DNA from: Harmothoe impar
Lineage: Eukaryota > Annelida > Polychaeta > Phyllodocida > Polynoidae
DNA length: 64,000 nucleotides
NCBI GenBank assembly: GCA_947462335.1
Contig: OX381717.1
Coordinates: 47,349,523 to 47,413,522 of the forward strand
Direction: 5' to 3'
Positions within the stretch are counted from its first letter, which is position 1. Each line of letters starts with the position of its first letter. The notes below the pieces were generated by a model, which worked only from the letters and a program-made list of their open reading frames with translations, was not told where the DNA came from and made no database searches. Positions 42,823-54,080 of the stretch are shown piece by piece. The position numbers and the translations under genes are program-made.

Positions 42823-43262
42823 TCTAGACCTAGGCCCAAACCCTCAATTATCTGTTAAAACAATAGTTATGTAGAAAGATGCGCAGTAGGCAAGCTAGCC
42901 CCACCTGGACCTCTGTTCCTGAGCATCATCGTTTGCACCTAAGCTTCTTGGTGCAAGTAGTCCGGCATGCTGCGTGCTCTAAAATTATTTTTTTTAATTA
43001 CTAGTACGGCAGAAGGATCACCCCAATATTCAGGGAGGTGATGCGGTTATATCCCCTCTGATACCAGCGATGTCGCTTGGATGCGTCAGAGGAGGAGCTG
43101 GTGCCAGCTTGGTGCAGTAGGTCTATTTTTAATTGTATCAACCTTAACTGCAAATTTTCTAAATTACCTGGCAGTCTAGTGCCAAGTGACTAGTGCCTAA
43201 TCAACATAACAACCAGTAACATTATGCTTATCGACATCCTTCAATTTCAATTACTCTCACAG

Positions 43263-43325
43263 TCTTAACCCTGGGAAGTAATTAGCAGTGCGGCATTCAA
43301 GCATCATGCCAACCCCAGAGGATAC
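43263..43325. repeat. TTAA-MITE (family P) fragment, shared with 50385
   Basis: TTAACCCTGGGAAGTAATTA, then GCATTCAAGCATCATGCCAA. Same site as the fragment at 50385 in unit B. Confidence 0.7.
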
Positions 43326-43674
43326 ATACTACTCCAAATGGTCAGAATGTACTGAGAGTAAGATAACCCCAGGGTGTTGATGTGAAACTAAAAATGGAGG
43401 GACAGAGTGTCACCTACAACATATGACCAGTGATGATTAAATTCAAGTCCAATGTCTAGGCTAGCTGCCCTGCTAGCAGATATAGGGATGGAGGATAGAT
43501 CACAGACACTCAGAAAACCACTGGCTCCAACAGACGAGGTGTGGCGAGGCGTGAGACGGGTGATGTATCTGCCAGGTGCTAACAGGTGAGTGGGAGGGTG
43601 TGAAGTGGGCGGTGGAAGTAGAGTAAGTTTTGGTGGTACTAGTTTGGAGTAAATTGGTTTGTATTTGGTAATGG

Positions 43675-43935
43675 GTAGGAAGAGGAGGCATGCAGGCATG
43701 GAGGGAGGCAGAGAATGAGGAGGACAGAGAGGTATGGGACCTAGTGAGGGGAATCAATAGAGAGGCAGGTAGGGAAGTAGGCAGGGGAGGCATGCAGGGG
43801 AGGCAGACAGAGAGGCAGGCAGGATAGACAGACAGAGAGGCAGGCAAGGGAGGCAGGAAGGGGAGGCAGGCAAGGGAGGCAGTCAAGGAGACAGACAGGC
43901 AGGGGATGAGTGAGGTATGCAGGCAGAGATTCCAG
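43675..43935 (+). repeat. GGCAGGGAGGCA simple repeat, unit A
   Basis: Purine-rich irregular AGGCAGGC/AGGGGAGGC repeat. The minus strand gives Leu/Pro/Cys/Ser-only ORFs, which are artefacts. Corresponds to 50850-51225 in unit B. Confidence 0.88.
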
Positions 43936-44277
43936 GGGAGGCCGTCAGAACGGCAGGAGGCCTGTATATGAATGACAGGCAGTAAGGAGCAGTAACATGC
44001 TAGCTAACAAAAATACGCTAATTTAACTAATATAATATTTGGCCATGGTAAGGAGCCAGAGATAAATGTTATAAAATGTTGTAAACTTTTTTTTTGTTTA
44101 TGGCGGTACAATTTAAGGAAAGAGAACAGGAGAAGATGGCTAGTCATATCTATACCCCGGTAACATCACAAGCTGCAGTATATACACACACCCATCCAGC
44201 CTCAAGGCCACATCTACAAACCTTTTTTTCTCTCACTATACAAAGACTCTTTGCTGACATTTACACATACAGCTGTC

Positions 44278-44480
44278 TTAACCCTTTAAGGCCTGCATAG
44301 TGTATTCATGCAATATGTTTCTGGTCTTCATAATGTCTGAATGCAGCTTGGCAAGCAACTCATCAGAGCTGCATTAAAGACTCATGACAACAGATACACT
44401 CCAGAAGACCTGCATGATGCATTAGTGCAGCCCTGGTGGGTAGACTCATGACGACCAAGGACAAATCACATTAGGGTTAA
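44278..44480. repeat. TTAA-MITE (family P), reference copy with both TTAA ends
   Basis: TTAACCCTTTAAGGCCTGCA at the left (TTAA 44278-44281), ATTAGGGTTAA at the right (44477-44480). Family structure, read across copies: TTAA, CCCTTTAAGGACAGCATAG arm, CCCTTTGTTGTCATGATGC, a hairpin GAATGCAGCCCTGG/CCAGGGCTGCATTC, a spacer with GTATCA and AGGGTTGGCATGATGC, a second hairpin of the same sequence, CATGACAACAAAGGGCATAG, GCACTATGCTG, CCTTAAAGGG, TTAA. Full copies about 200-250 bp, no coding capacity. TTAA flanks and CCCTTT ends fit piggyBac-type mobilisation (inference). Shared with unit B copy 51528. Confidence 0.9.
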
Positions 44481-44914
44481 GACAAGTAGCAGGATTTGTT
44501 GTTTGTGTTGTGGCTTAGCGACTACTGTGGTGGTGTATGTGTCTAATCCAGGGATAAATACAAGATTAGCCAAAGGTAATTGCAAAGCATATTTCAGGGG
44601 TGTATTTACTTCTTGCAAAACAATACTAAAGATTTCTAATTACTAATGACATTGCATTGGTCTTATCTTGAATGAACGCTAAATGTGTCTACAGAACCTC
44701 CAATATTACCTTCAAAATTACATTAACCCGATCTAGTATCATACGCTAGGCATAAGGAAATGGTCAAATTCTAACAAGATGAAGGTAAAAACCTTTCAGG
44801 GAGGGCTAAAATAATATAACCCATCTAGATGTAGGGGGTGAGGGTCTAAACTATTTTCACTCCTCTTCGGCATAAAAAAAAGTCTGTGCATCAAGTGAAA
44901 CCTCTTGCCTGTTG

Positions 44915-45195
44915 TTAACCCTTTAAGATCAGCATAGCGATGTAATTTACTTCATGTATACCCTTTAGTCCTCATGTATACCCTTTAGTCCTCATGATGC
45001 ATGACTGGAGCCTTGGCAAATAACTTGTAGGTGCTACATCCACGGTTGATACACACCTGAAGGGTAGAAATGACTATATCAAATCCATGCTGGTGAGGTA
45101 ATCATCACAACCAATGGGCCTCTCTTGTTGTCATGAGTGTGGGCCTGGCCATAGTCACTCATAAGTACTGCATTGATGCATCAATTCACTGCACA
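44915..45195. repeat. TTAA-MITE (family P) between the duplication units
   Basis: TTAACCCTTTAAGATCAGCA; internal tandem TTCATGTATACCCTTTAGTC; the right end is degraded. Confidence 0.82.
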
Positions 45196-45606
45196 TCTAC
45201 TTGCTTGTGCTGCATTAGTTTGAGAAATGAACATAGACATTGAGACACTGAGGCTAAAGGATGCAATTGGACGAGTAGTTTATCAAAGACATGCATGTTT
45301 ATTCCCAAAAAGAAAGGGGAAATTGTGGATGAGCTGGGGATTTGGGGAGGGGGGTGGATATGTTAACACAGCAGTGCAGAAGGAGTGTCCAAATGACAGG
45401 TGTTCAATAAAAAGTTGTTATAGGTCAGATTCTCTGCTCCGGACATCTTTACCGAGCAGTCACTCAGATGCCAACTACACTAAAAATACGATTAGGAGCG
45501 TAGGTGGGAATATTAAAAAGAATTCTTTGAGTTTGAGGATCTGATGCTTCATAGGTGTAAGAAAGAATGCTGTGTCTGTGATTGACAGGAGAAATCAGAA
45601 CTTTAA

Positions 45607-45824
45607 TTAACCATTTAATGATAGCATGATGCATCAAGGCTTCTTATTCATTAGTCCAACACAGCTCCAGAGAGTGACTCGCCAGTGCTATATTGATGCA
45701 TCATGCAGACCCTTCCCCAATCCCATAGGGCTTACAGAACAGTTGATATCCAGGACGCTGTTCATGCCTCATACCGACTTATGAACATGGTGAGTTCAAA
45801 GCTCTATGCTGTTTTAAAGGGTTA
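45607..45824. repeat. TTAA-MITE (family P)
   Basis: TTAACCATTTAATGATAGCA at the left; GTTTTAAAGGGTTA at the right. Orthologue of 40193. Confidence 0.8.
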
Positions 45825-45917
45825 CATTTACCCGGTAGTATTAGTATAACACAGGTGACACAATGGCATTTATAACTTGGTTCAATGGCATCAAGGAAGC
45901 CTTGCAGATGCATGTCA

Positions 45918-46317
45918 ACCTTGAGGGCAACATCTAAGGGCGTTTATTCATTATGCCCTTTATCACCATGATGCATGGATGTAACCCTGAGAAGAAATGG
46001 TTTTAATTTTTGTCCCACCCTAAAGAGGGTAATAGAAATGTATTATTTTTACACTTAACAGCAAATTACAGTGTTTGTTTCTGTGTCCTTTGGGAAGTGG
46101 ACCGATAAGAGAAAGGGTACCTGATATCATGGTCGCCTTGCAAGTGAAGCACACTGCCTTGTCTCTATCCACAGTGACCCTGACAAGTAATCCACCAGTA
46201 CTGCATTTAAGCATCATGCCGAACCTATGGGGTTGATATACTGTTAAAGTGTCGACATGGTGCATGATATCAAAGGGCATAGCACATTAAAGCACTATGC
46301 TGCTCTTAAATGGTTAA
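45918..46317. repeat. TTAA-MITE (family P) with an internal insertion
   Basis: Left arm GGGCAACATCTAAGG; right end CTGCTCTTAAATGGTTAA. About 170 bp of unrelated sequence (about 46000-46175) interrupts the first hairpin; the orthologous unit A copy at 40518 lacks it. Confidence 0.78.
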
Positions 46318-46809
46318 GTAGTTACCAACATATGTGTGACAGAAGCCGCACTGTGGGTCAGAGGCTGGAGAAGCCAGAGGAACACCAATTGAATGCAGGA
46401 GAAGGAGAGGAAAAGAATACGCCTGACATTGCAGCAGCCACGTTGTATGTGCACAGGCAATGCAGTGTTGGCGAGGACCCAGAAATCTGTTTAGAGAAAC
46501 CCATCAAAATATGTGTCATGTTGTATGAGGATGTGTGAAGCTATTTTCTGTAACACAATGTCCCATTGCAGTCTAGACCACTTACAGTTTGTGGGTTATG
46601 GGGCAGTATGTGAGTTTAGTGAGAACACACATTAATGCATAGAAAGAATCAAATTAGCATTGTGTTATGTCAGATATGTAATGCATGTTCGGTAGCACAG
46701 TCTGCTAGGTTGTGCCAATGCACACTGTGCGGCGTTAAGCGATGTTGTGTCACTTGAATCAGGATTTTATTTAAACTACTAATGAGATTGAGGCTGGACT
46801 AAAGTAACT

Positions 46810-47325
46810 TACCCACCCTCCCATCAGACTATTCCATCTTGCCTCGGACAACCAAGACCAGTGACCTGTCCACCAGCATTACACTAACCATCTATACTAT
46901 TATACTAAGCCCCAGTGAGGCTCCTCCGAGGAACTGCCAAGAAGAAAATCACCCCCCCCCCCCCCCCCGGGCTAAAAAAAAGGCAATCTTTGCAAAAAGA
47001 CCATTGTACAGGGGTGAGCAACTCTGGGCTGTTCTCGACGACGATGTACAGCATATTCTAATCAAGAAAGACTTTGCTAAAGCCATATAGTGGGATCCCT
47101 GTATGCCTATCTTATGAGCATTCAATTTGCTGCCAAACTGAGTAGCAAAACTATAATTTTGAGACTGAACTTGGACTAAACACCATACTGTAGAATCTAA
47201 AAACTCTATGACCTAACTCGCTCGTTTTACGTCATTCTCTTGGCTGTATTGAAAATCACCCCTTGCTATGTGATATTATGGTCAAATAAAAATATTAAAC
47301 TACAACTACATCTACAAGCCGTGGC
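46810..47325 (+). pseudogene. LINE 3' fragment (C-terminal end and tail)
   Basis: KKAIFAKRPLYRGEQLW and a final KKDFAKAI followed by TAG match the C-terminus of the 14253 LINE (RRAKTSFYQKSPYYRG, SLWDKL, RRFRHAI). The 3' UTR ends AAATAAAAATATTAAACTAC, then AACTACATCTACAA, an ACTACA-type tail, so a related but distinct LINE subfamily. Interrupted by an 18-C homopolymer at about 46953. Strongly 5'-truncated. Present only in unit B. Confidence 0.8.
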
Positions 47326-47599
47326 TTTAAGCCACCTCTCTTTATTTATGTTATTTTATTTTCATTCCTTATATTGTACAAAAAAACTGGAATTGGCAGA
47401 AATATAGGATAAAGTTCCATATTTAGATCCTGTGGAAGAAATTCCACATCACCTCGGATTGTTCCTTCCCTGCCCTTGACTTACTAGAAGTGTCTACTTT
47501 TAAACCTCAATAGTTAGCTCTCACACTGAGTCTTGGTATGTGACCTTAGACGTATGCTGAAATTCACCTTTGATCTAGAGGTCATGACACCTGTACAAT

Positions 47600-48120
47600 G
47601 GTCGAGGCTCAGGCTCATGAGAATACCACAGAATAGCTATACCCAGATGTCACAAAGTGTTTTTTGTTTTTTTAAACACAATATTTTATTGGAACTATTC
47701 AAGTTGTCATACATATTCATTTGTTCAAACAAACTTTATGATCTCCACATTTCAGTGATGTGATTTTTGAATTTTTGTGGTATTTCTTTTAGCTTTTTCA
47801 CGTTTTACAGAAAAAACTGTCATAATTCAAAGAAATTGAAATGCTGTCATTTTATTTCTTATATAAACATTTAAAAATATACAACATAATAATACATATT
47901 TGAAAATGGGCTAGAATGATTGGACTTTTTTTTCTGATATTATTAGACACCACTTGCATGTATATATTTGCATTTTTTCACCTTTTATCAATATTTTAAA
48001 GTCAATGTCACAAAACGACCATGTTAAGGTGTCCGTTACATGTCTGTTATGTGTCCGTTATGCCATATTGAGCATAAAAGATTTTACCATATGGCAGCTC
48101 ATAACATTGTTAATATTTGT
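47600..48120 (+). other. unit B-specific insertion, AT-rich part
   Basis: In unit A the sequence runs directly from TGACACCTGTACAATGG to GAGGTGTTGGGTTGG. In unit B these are separated by 47600-48705. This part is AT-rich with T-runs, no ORF of note and no identifiable ends. Confidence 0.6.
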
Positions 48121-48132
48121 ACATGTATTATA

Positions 48133-48446
48133 GGGGGGTGGGGAGCAAGCTCAGAGGTAGAGCGTTCGTCTGGCATTCACAAGAACGTGGGTTCGAGACT
48201 CAGCAGCGCCCTGCTGATTGAGCTGCTACCTTCCCCCTGCTGTGGTAGACTTACAGCATATCAAAGGCCTGTCCATCTCACACTTTGCCTATATAGTGTG
48301 GGATGTAAAAGAACCATTGTCTCGGTAAAAGTGTAGGGACATGCTTTCTATCTTCAGTCACCTCATAGATTCGATCACCATCACTGCCCTTGAAATGACC
48401 ATAGCTGTTAATTAGGGCGTAAAGCAACCCAACAACCAACCAACCA
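48133..48446 (+). mobile_element. tRNA-derived SINE, 314 bp, with 12-bp target-site duplication
   Basis: Internal Pol III promoter: A box AAGCTCAGAGGTAGAGCG (about 48147) and B box GGGTTCGAGACTC (about 48190). Body ends GTTAATTAGGGCGTAAAGCA, then ACCC and a CAACCAACCAAC tail. Perfect 12-bp direct repeats ACATGTATTATA flank it (48121-48132 and 48447-48458). The head resembles a tRNA but the cloverleaf 3' half is not conserved, so it is not a working tRNA gene. Confidence 0.92.
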
Positions 48447-49309
48447 ACATGTATTATAAAAATTCTAAGAGTACCTAAATCGAAGTCAAGGATTCCCATA
48501 AAGCTATCCGTCTTCTTCTATCTGCAACTGGTTGCTTAGCAACCAGCCCTTTTATATGAAAAATGTCCGATTTTGTTGAAACTATGAAAAATCATGATTT
48601 TACATGGTATTTTCATGGCTACAATACAGTAAGAAATAATTATAGCTATATCACAACATTTTATGTGCATGTTCTTAATTGTTGCAAAGTCGTGAGTTTG
48701 ACCCGGGAGGCGTTGGGTTGGAGAGATCCACAGAGTAACTCATGTGAAATGGGGATGAGTGTACCCACTCTCCTATATTGATCAGCAACAAGTGCTCAAG
48801 CTAAGATTTGTTTGTAGTTTCCTCTTGTGTTAATTTCTCATCCTGGCCATTACAGTTTTATCCGAAACGGTTGTAAAGCTCTAAATCGGGCAAAGCTTGG
48901 GACTACTTGTTCTTTTTCTGCCAATTCATTGTCTACATGTCTGTAATTCTCAGAATATGGTGTTGATATCTATGCTTCAACATCTTGTTGGTTTAATCCA
49001 TTCGAAATGTAATAGTTCCATTAATGGGAAAAATAGTTCATAGTAAAGTCCACAGGCAGGTTGTAGCAATGGTTGACTGAGTGATGGAACACACAGGAAA
49101 CATTTGTGTTTCGAGACTCCAATCTGGAGAATAAAAGTCTAAATATTTTTTAATAAGAAGTGCCAAGAGTGATATAATTCATTTTGCCAACCTCAAGAAT
49201 GTTTGCAGTGATGAGTACATGTGAAGTGCAATGAATAGGGTATGATACCTTACCAGTAGACCATCTAGAGTAGTGATAAAATTGGGAACACTAAACTTAT
49301 TCTGAGATT

Positions 49310-50080
49310 TAAACAAGTCTGTATCATTTCTGATTTAGGAACTTTTAAGTCCGCTGATAGCTCACCCGTGCTGCAATAAAGCATCATGATGATTCAAGAA
49401 CAAAGTGCCTTGAAGTCTGTGTGGGTCCAGGGGGAGTCCTGGATATCCAGACACTCCCCCTTGGCTTTTAGAAAAAAAAAATTAGATTTTTCAAATGACA
49501 TTTTGATCTGCTGCGACTTGAGCCAGGACACTTTTCACTACTTTGGTGTTAAGTGAACCCTACACTTTTTACATTACTGCCCTGCCTCCCCTGCCTGGAT
49601 GAACTATACCCTCCTCCCCTTCCCTCCCTCTCCATATTCTCCCTTACACACCCCCTCCTCACCTTCAGGCTCCATTCCCATTAATACTCATAAACACACC
49701 TATCAGCAAACACACATTCATTCACTACACTTCAGTACCACACACATGCATATCCTTCTACCTGCCCCTTCCAATCACCTCTACACATAAGTTTCCTCAC
49801 ACCTGTTATCATGTACAAGATTCCTTAACTCATCGCAATCTCCTCCAAGGCTTGGCTGTTGGAGCCAGAGATATGGTCTACTTTTCTTCCCTCCTTAGTT
49901 TAAGGTTGGTCTATCCCATTGAATGTAAGTCCTTATTAAAAATGCCTCTAGATGTCTTCCATCCATCAGTAGCCTGAATCATTTGAAAATGTAAAATACA
50001 AAAGGGTATTCTTGTGGGTATACATGTTTCTAGTTTGAGTTTGTTCTGACACATAAGCTAAATGTTCATAAATGTGAGCA
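49310..50080. other. stretch without a supported gene
   Basis: Contains a pyrimidine-rich plus-strand segment (49570-49760, CCTCCCC and ACACACC words). No exon or element recognised. Confidence 0.4.
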
Positions 50081-50195
50081 GTAGGTCCATTTTTAAATGC
50101 ATCAAATCAACCTTAGCCCTTATTTTCTAAATTACTTAGTAGGCCAGTGTCAATGATTCACATGGGTGGAACTATTGGCTTAATTAACACAAGCC

Positions 50196-50307
50196 TACCC
50201 AGTGGGCACAGAACATTGAATCAACATTGATAAATGGTTGTCAATGTTGATTCAACATTGATTCAATGTTGATTCAACATTGGACTGAGTTTTGTGCCCA
50301 CTGGGTA
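50196..50307. mobile_element. 112-bp palindromic MITE, CCCAGTGGGCACA ends
   Basis: TACCCAGTGGGCACA at the left and TGTGCCCACTGGGTA at the right (TA included). The interior is a chain of CAACATTGATT/AATCAACATTG words (about 10-11-bp internal period). No coding capacity. Absent from unit A. Confidence 0.92.
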
Positions 50308-50384
50308 GTGATGTTGTATTCACAGAAAATACACATACTTATAATTAGTACTACCACTCACACCTAATCACCACTTTACTGCAT

Positions 50385-50470
50385 CAAATCATTTCATTAG
50401 CATGGTGCTTGAATGCAGCCCAGCAAGCTACTCACCAGTGCTGCACCATATCAAGCACTCTGCCAACTCT
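50385..50470. repeat. TTAA-MITE (family P) fragment
   Basis: GCATGGTGCTTGAATGCAGC, then CTACTCACCAGTGCTGC. Orthologue of 43263. Confidence 0.68.
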
Positions 50471-50849
50471 GTACACTCCAAATGGGTCGGAATGTATCGA
50501 GAAAAGAGCTGAGTAAGATTGCTCCAAGGAGTAGCAGTGGAATTTAAAATGGAGGAAAGGGGTGTTACTTTCAATATGTTACCAGTGATGAGTAAAATAG
50601 AGTTCAATATATAGGCTAGCTGCCCTGATAGCAAATAGGAATGGAGGATAGATCGCAGACACTTGGTAAACCACTGGCTCCAACAGACGAGGTGTGGCGA
50701 GGCGTAGGACGGGTGATGTATCTGCCAGGTGCTAACAGGTGAGTGGGAGGGGGAGGGGGTGGGGGTCGAGGGTGCAGTCAGAGAGTAGAGTGGGGTTTGG
50801 TGCTACTTGAGTCGAGTAAATTAGTGGTGTGCAGGTAGATGGGTGTGCA

Positions 50850-51225
50850 GGGAGACAGGCAGGGAACTAGGTAATGGAGGGAGGCAGAGAGGCACAGGGC
50901 TAGAAACAAGGAGGTAGGGGGAGTGTTAGGTAGAGAGTAAGAGGGCAAGGGACAGAGGGGATGGGGACAGGAGGTAGGCAAGGGGTCCAGGAAGGGGAGG
51001 AAGGTAGGTAGGCAGGCAGGCAAGGAATGAGGTATGCGGCAGTGAATTTTGGGGTGCAGGGTGAGAGGGGATGCAGGAAGGGGATGCTGGCAGGGAGCAG
51101 GCAAGGGAGGTAGGCAGGAAGGCAAGAAAGAGAGCCAAAAAGGGCAAGCAGGTAAAGCAGGGAGAAGAACCAGGGGAGGCAGTAAGGAAGACAGCCGGCT
51201 AGGTAGGGAGGTAGGCAGGCAGAAA
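50850..51225 (+). repeat. GGCAGGGAGGCA simple repeat, unit B
   Basis: Purine-rich AGGCAGGCA/GGGGATG repeat matching 43675-43935; the long minus-strand Leu/Pro/Ser ORFs are artefacts. Confidence 0.88.
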
Positions 51226-51527
51226 TAGCTTTAAGCATCAGGCAGTGAAAGCAAAGAGGAAATAAATATTCTTTGCTCTTTGGTGAGTGACAGTGGCAGG
51301 ACGATACAGATGAACAGAGTAAAGGAAACAGAAGAAAGTGACTCAGGACACACACACCCTCATTATAATTCATATTTTTTCCTAGACAACTGGTCATATC
51401 TATGCACCATAACATCAGAAGCTGCAGTATATAAGTATACACACCAGTCCAGCTACAAGGCCACGTATACAAACCTTTTTTCTCTCACTATACAAAGACT
51501 CTGCTGACATTTAGACATACGACTGTC

Positions 51528-51763
51528 TTAACCCTTTAAGACCTGCATAGTGCATTCATCCATCATCTCCTTGGTCATCATGATGCATGAATGTAGTCCT
51601 GTCAAGTAATTCATCAAACCTTCAATCAAGCACCATGAAGACCCTACATGGTGGATACACTCCTTAAGAGTTGGCTTAATGCTCAAATGCAGCCCTGATG
51701 AATAGAATTGTTACAACCATTGATATATCACAATAAGGCACTCTGCGGGTCTTGAAGGGTTAA
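51528..51763. repeat. TTAA-MITE (family P), both TTAA ends
   Basis: TTAACCCTTTAAGACCTGCA, right CGGGTCTTGAAGGGTTAA. Orthologue of 44278. Confidence 0.9.
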
Positions 51764-51859
51764 GGCAAGTAGCAGGATTTGTTGTTTGTGTTGTGGCTTA
51801 GCGACTACTGTGGTGGTATACCTGTCTAACCCAGGGATAAATACCAGAAATAAAGATTT

Positions 51860-52970
51860 GTCAGAAGTAATTGCGAAGTGTGCTTACTTTGTGCAGAGCA
51901 ATACTGTGGGGTTTTAAGTGCTAAATTAATATTTTCTAGATGTAGAAATGGCTGATAATTTTGGATAAACTGTAAATCTGCTTACAGAATGATATTTTCT
52001 TGAAAATGTTAAAATCTGGAATTCATTTATCGGACATCATATTCTAGGTCTAAGGGAACAACAGGGGGAGGGGTCACATTATGTTGCAACATACAGAGTA
52101 TAAAAATGAGTTAGCATGTCATGATTTACTTTTTCCGGGTATACCTGTAGTGTTTAAATAACAATGAAATACACATCAATAGTCGCCAAAACTACTCTTT
52201 TTTTCAGAGTCCAGCATTGCTTGACCCCCCCCCCCCCCCCAGGCCCTGACCTTCAGAGGGAGATTCAGGCAATGCGTGATGTACAAAATAACTACACCGT
52301 GTATTGGATGTATGATAAATATGCCATTGAATCCTGACCATCGACGACAGTAAAGACATGAGAAACTTTATACATTACACCTTCATGAAATCATTGCTTG
52401 GATTGTAACTGTGACATGCCACATTGTTGACAATAAAGATAAATGTACTTTAAAAAGAAAAGAAGAAAACATTGCCTTGAGAAGGATCGGGCAATGTTGG
52501 AACCTGCCTCCAGCAGACAGACAAGGTTGTACTCTCTGAGTGGGATAGTTTTTCTGATATACCAGACTAGGAGTGCCTACTGATTGGACACAGAATCCAG
52601 CAAACTCCTATGTAGGTATAATGGCAGACAGGCCAGGAGTATTGTATTCTGAGTGCTCTGTATTACTATATTGCATGAGATGCAACCATCTCCATGAGTA
52701 GAGATATATCATGTAACGCTATAGACAGCATCATGCGGGGGAGGATCAAGGTTTACATGGCATGGATCAAGTTCTCTTCATTATTTTCACTATTATGTCG
52801 CGAGGAAATATATTCACCTTTCGCGGTCATCGACTTGTAGCATAATTATGACTGTGTCTAAAGGCATCAGTTTTCTGTGGATGATGGCAGGAGTATTTTC
52901 CAGCCTGATTGTAACAAAAAATCTTGTTTTGCCTCCACAAATATAGTAACAGCCTATGGTTGCTGTCATA
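51860..52970. other. stretch without a supported gene
   Basis: Apart from the family M remnant, I see no element or splice-bounded frame; an A-rich AAAGAAAAGAAGAAAAC stretch is at about 52450. Confidence 0.4.
52189..52290. mobile_element. family M MITE remnant
   Basis: Keeps AGTCGCCAAAACTACTC and GTCCAGCATTGCTTGAC, followed by a 17-C run and a degraded second arm. TIRs lost. A similar remnant is at 55455-55500. Confidence 0.5.
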
Positions 52971-52974
52971 CGGC

Positions 52975-53186
52975 TAACCATTCCAGGATGGCATTTGTCA
53001 TCATGATGCACCACCAATGCAGTGCTGGTAAGTAACTCAACAGCATTGTATGGGTGCATCTTGTCAACCTGTTGTGAGTGTATCAGTACAATGCATGAAT
53101 GCAGCACTGGCAGTGACTCCAAATTTTAGGGATGTATTACAAGTGACAAGTGGCATTAAAGCACTATGCTGGCATTAAGGGGTTAA
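52975..53186. repeat. TTAA-MITE (family P), right TTAA kept
   Basis: CTAACCATTCCAGGATGGCA at the left; GCACTATGCTGGCATTAAGG, then GGTTAA (TTAA 53183-53186). Confidence 0.85.
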
Positions 53187-53820
53187 TGATGACCCACTCT
53201 GCTATAGCCTATAGCTCGCTATAACACAGACTTCTGAATAATAGAGAGGCTGAAAACATATTGACACCATCAGGCTGAGGTATATAGCACAGTATATGTT
53301 GTCATAGACATAAGTCTGGTGATTAGAGGACCCCGCTGTGACGATATAGACTTGACATAGAAAGCAATCTACCTTCGAAAAAGATGGAAGCATGAATATT
53401 GGCATTATATGGAAGGTTTTATCCACCAAAATATTACCTATTTCTCTCTATTGAATTCAACGAATAAACAATATAGATAATAATAAACAATATGTATTTA
53501 TTTTTCGTTAAACATTATATATACAGACATAAAGGGTAGAGAGATGGACCTTTATTTAAAACTTCTGGAGAAAATGGTCAGCCCAGAGTTATATTAATAA
53601 CACAGCATGGCTCAACATATTTAAGACAGAATATTGGGTTAGATTAGGGTTAATATCTCTGGATACATGACCAACAGTGCATTTTCATGTTGTACTTTGT
53701 CCATATTGGCTAGGACCATTGATAATTGGCCAATTATGTCAAGTCTTTAGGATAGTTATTACCGCAATTCCCCCAATTACTGCAATTCCCCAATCTATCT
53801 CTGCTATACGAGTGTAGGCA
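53187..53820. other. AT-rich stretch without a supported gene
   Basis: Nothing recognised. CCGCAATTCCCCCAATTACT with a second GCAATTCCCC is a short local repeat at 53762. Confidence 0.4.
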
Positions 53821-53823
53821 GAT

Positions 53824-54080
53824 GACTCACACGAGTGCACGGACAAACGTTTACAGCGAATCTTACAACGATCGTAGTGAAGTCTTCATCTTAGTCTTAA
53901 ATATTGTTCTGCTGCAAAGTTTTGAACACCTCATTAAGACTATTGCTAATAGAGTGATGTGTAAAGAAGGAAATACACAGGGCTTGGGAAACAGAGCACC
54001 CAATAACATATACATAAACAAGACTTCAGTAACACTACTGTAAGACCCATGTAAACGTTTGTCCGTGCACTCACATGAGG
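53824..54080. mobile_element. inverted-repeat element, CACGGACAAACGTTTAC arms
   Basis: Left CTCACACGAGTGCACGGACA, then AACGTTTACAGCG, CTTACAACGATCGTAGTGAA. The right arm (54018-54080) is the inverse, ending TGTCCGTGCACTCACATGAG. Arms about 60 bp, loop about 130 bp. Confidence 0.85.

Larger units (their letters stand above)
39896..44590 (+). repeat. segmental duplication unit A
   Basis: Colinear with unit B (45340-51850). Matching pairs, all in the same orientation: 39960-40330/45400-45720; 40500-40860/45890-46440; 41270-41475/47460-47610 plus 48705-48770; 41865-41990/49180-49305; 43095-43190/50085-50150; 43420-43590/50575-50750; 44200-44310/51450-51560; 44477-44565/51760-51845. Example of near identity: CCACTGGCTCCAACAGACGA then GGTGTGGCGAGGCGT in both. 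Confidence 0.9.
45340..51850 (+). repeat. segmental duplication unit B
   Basis: Paralogue of 39896-44590, longer because of unit-specific insertions: the LINE 3' fragment (46810-47325), an about 1.1-kb block between 47600 and 48705 containing a SINE, and extra sequence at 49310-50080. Order and orientation of the matching blocks are unchanged. Confidence 0.9.

Noticed and set aside
42830..43090. Hammerhead ribozyme in the Penelope-like 3' region
   Set aside because: A CTGATACC word near a CCTCTG... CAGAGG pairing looked suggestive, but the conserved CTGATGA core and GAAA box are not both present.
48133..48205. Functional tRNA gene
   Set aside because: A and B boxes are present but the acceptor stem does not close and the sequence continues into a SINE body with flanking target duplication.
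50778..51472. Minus-strand Leu/Pro/Ser/Cys ORFs, also at 43388-43886
   Set aside because: Translation of AGGCAGGC simple repeats; composition only.
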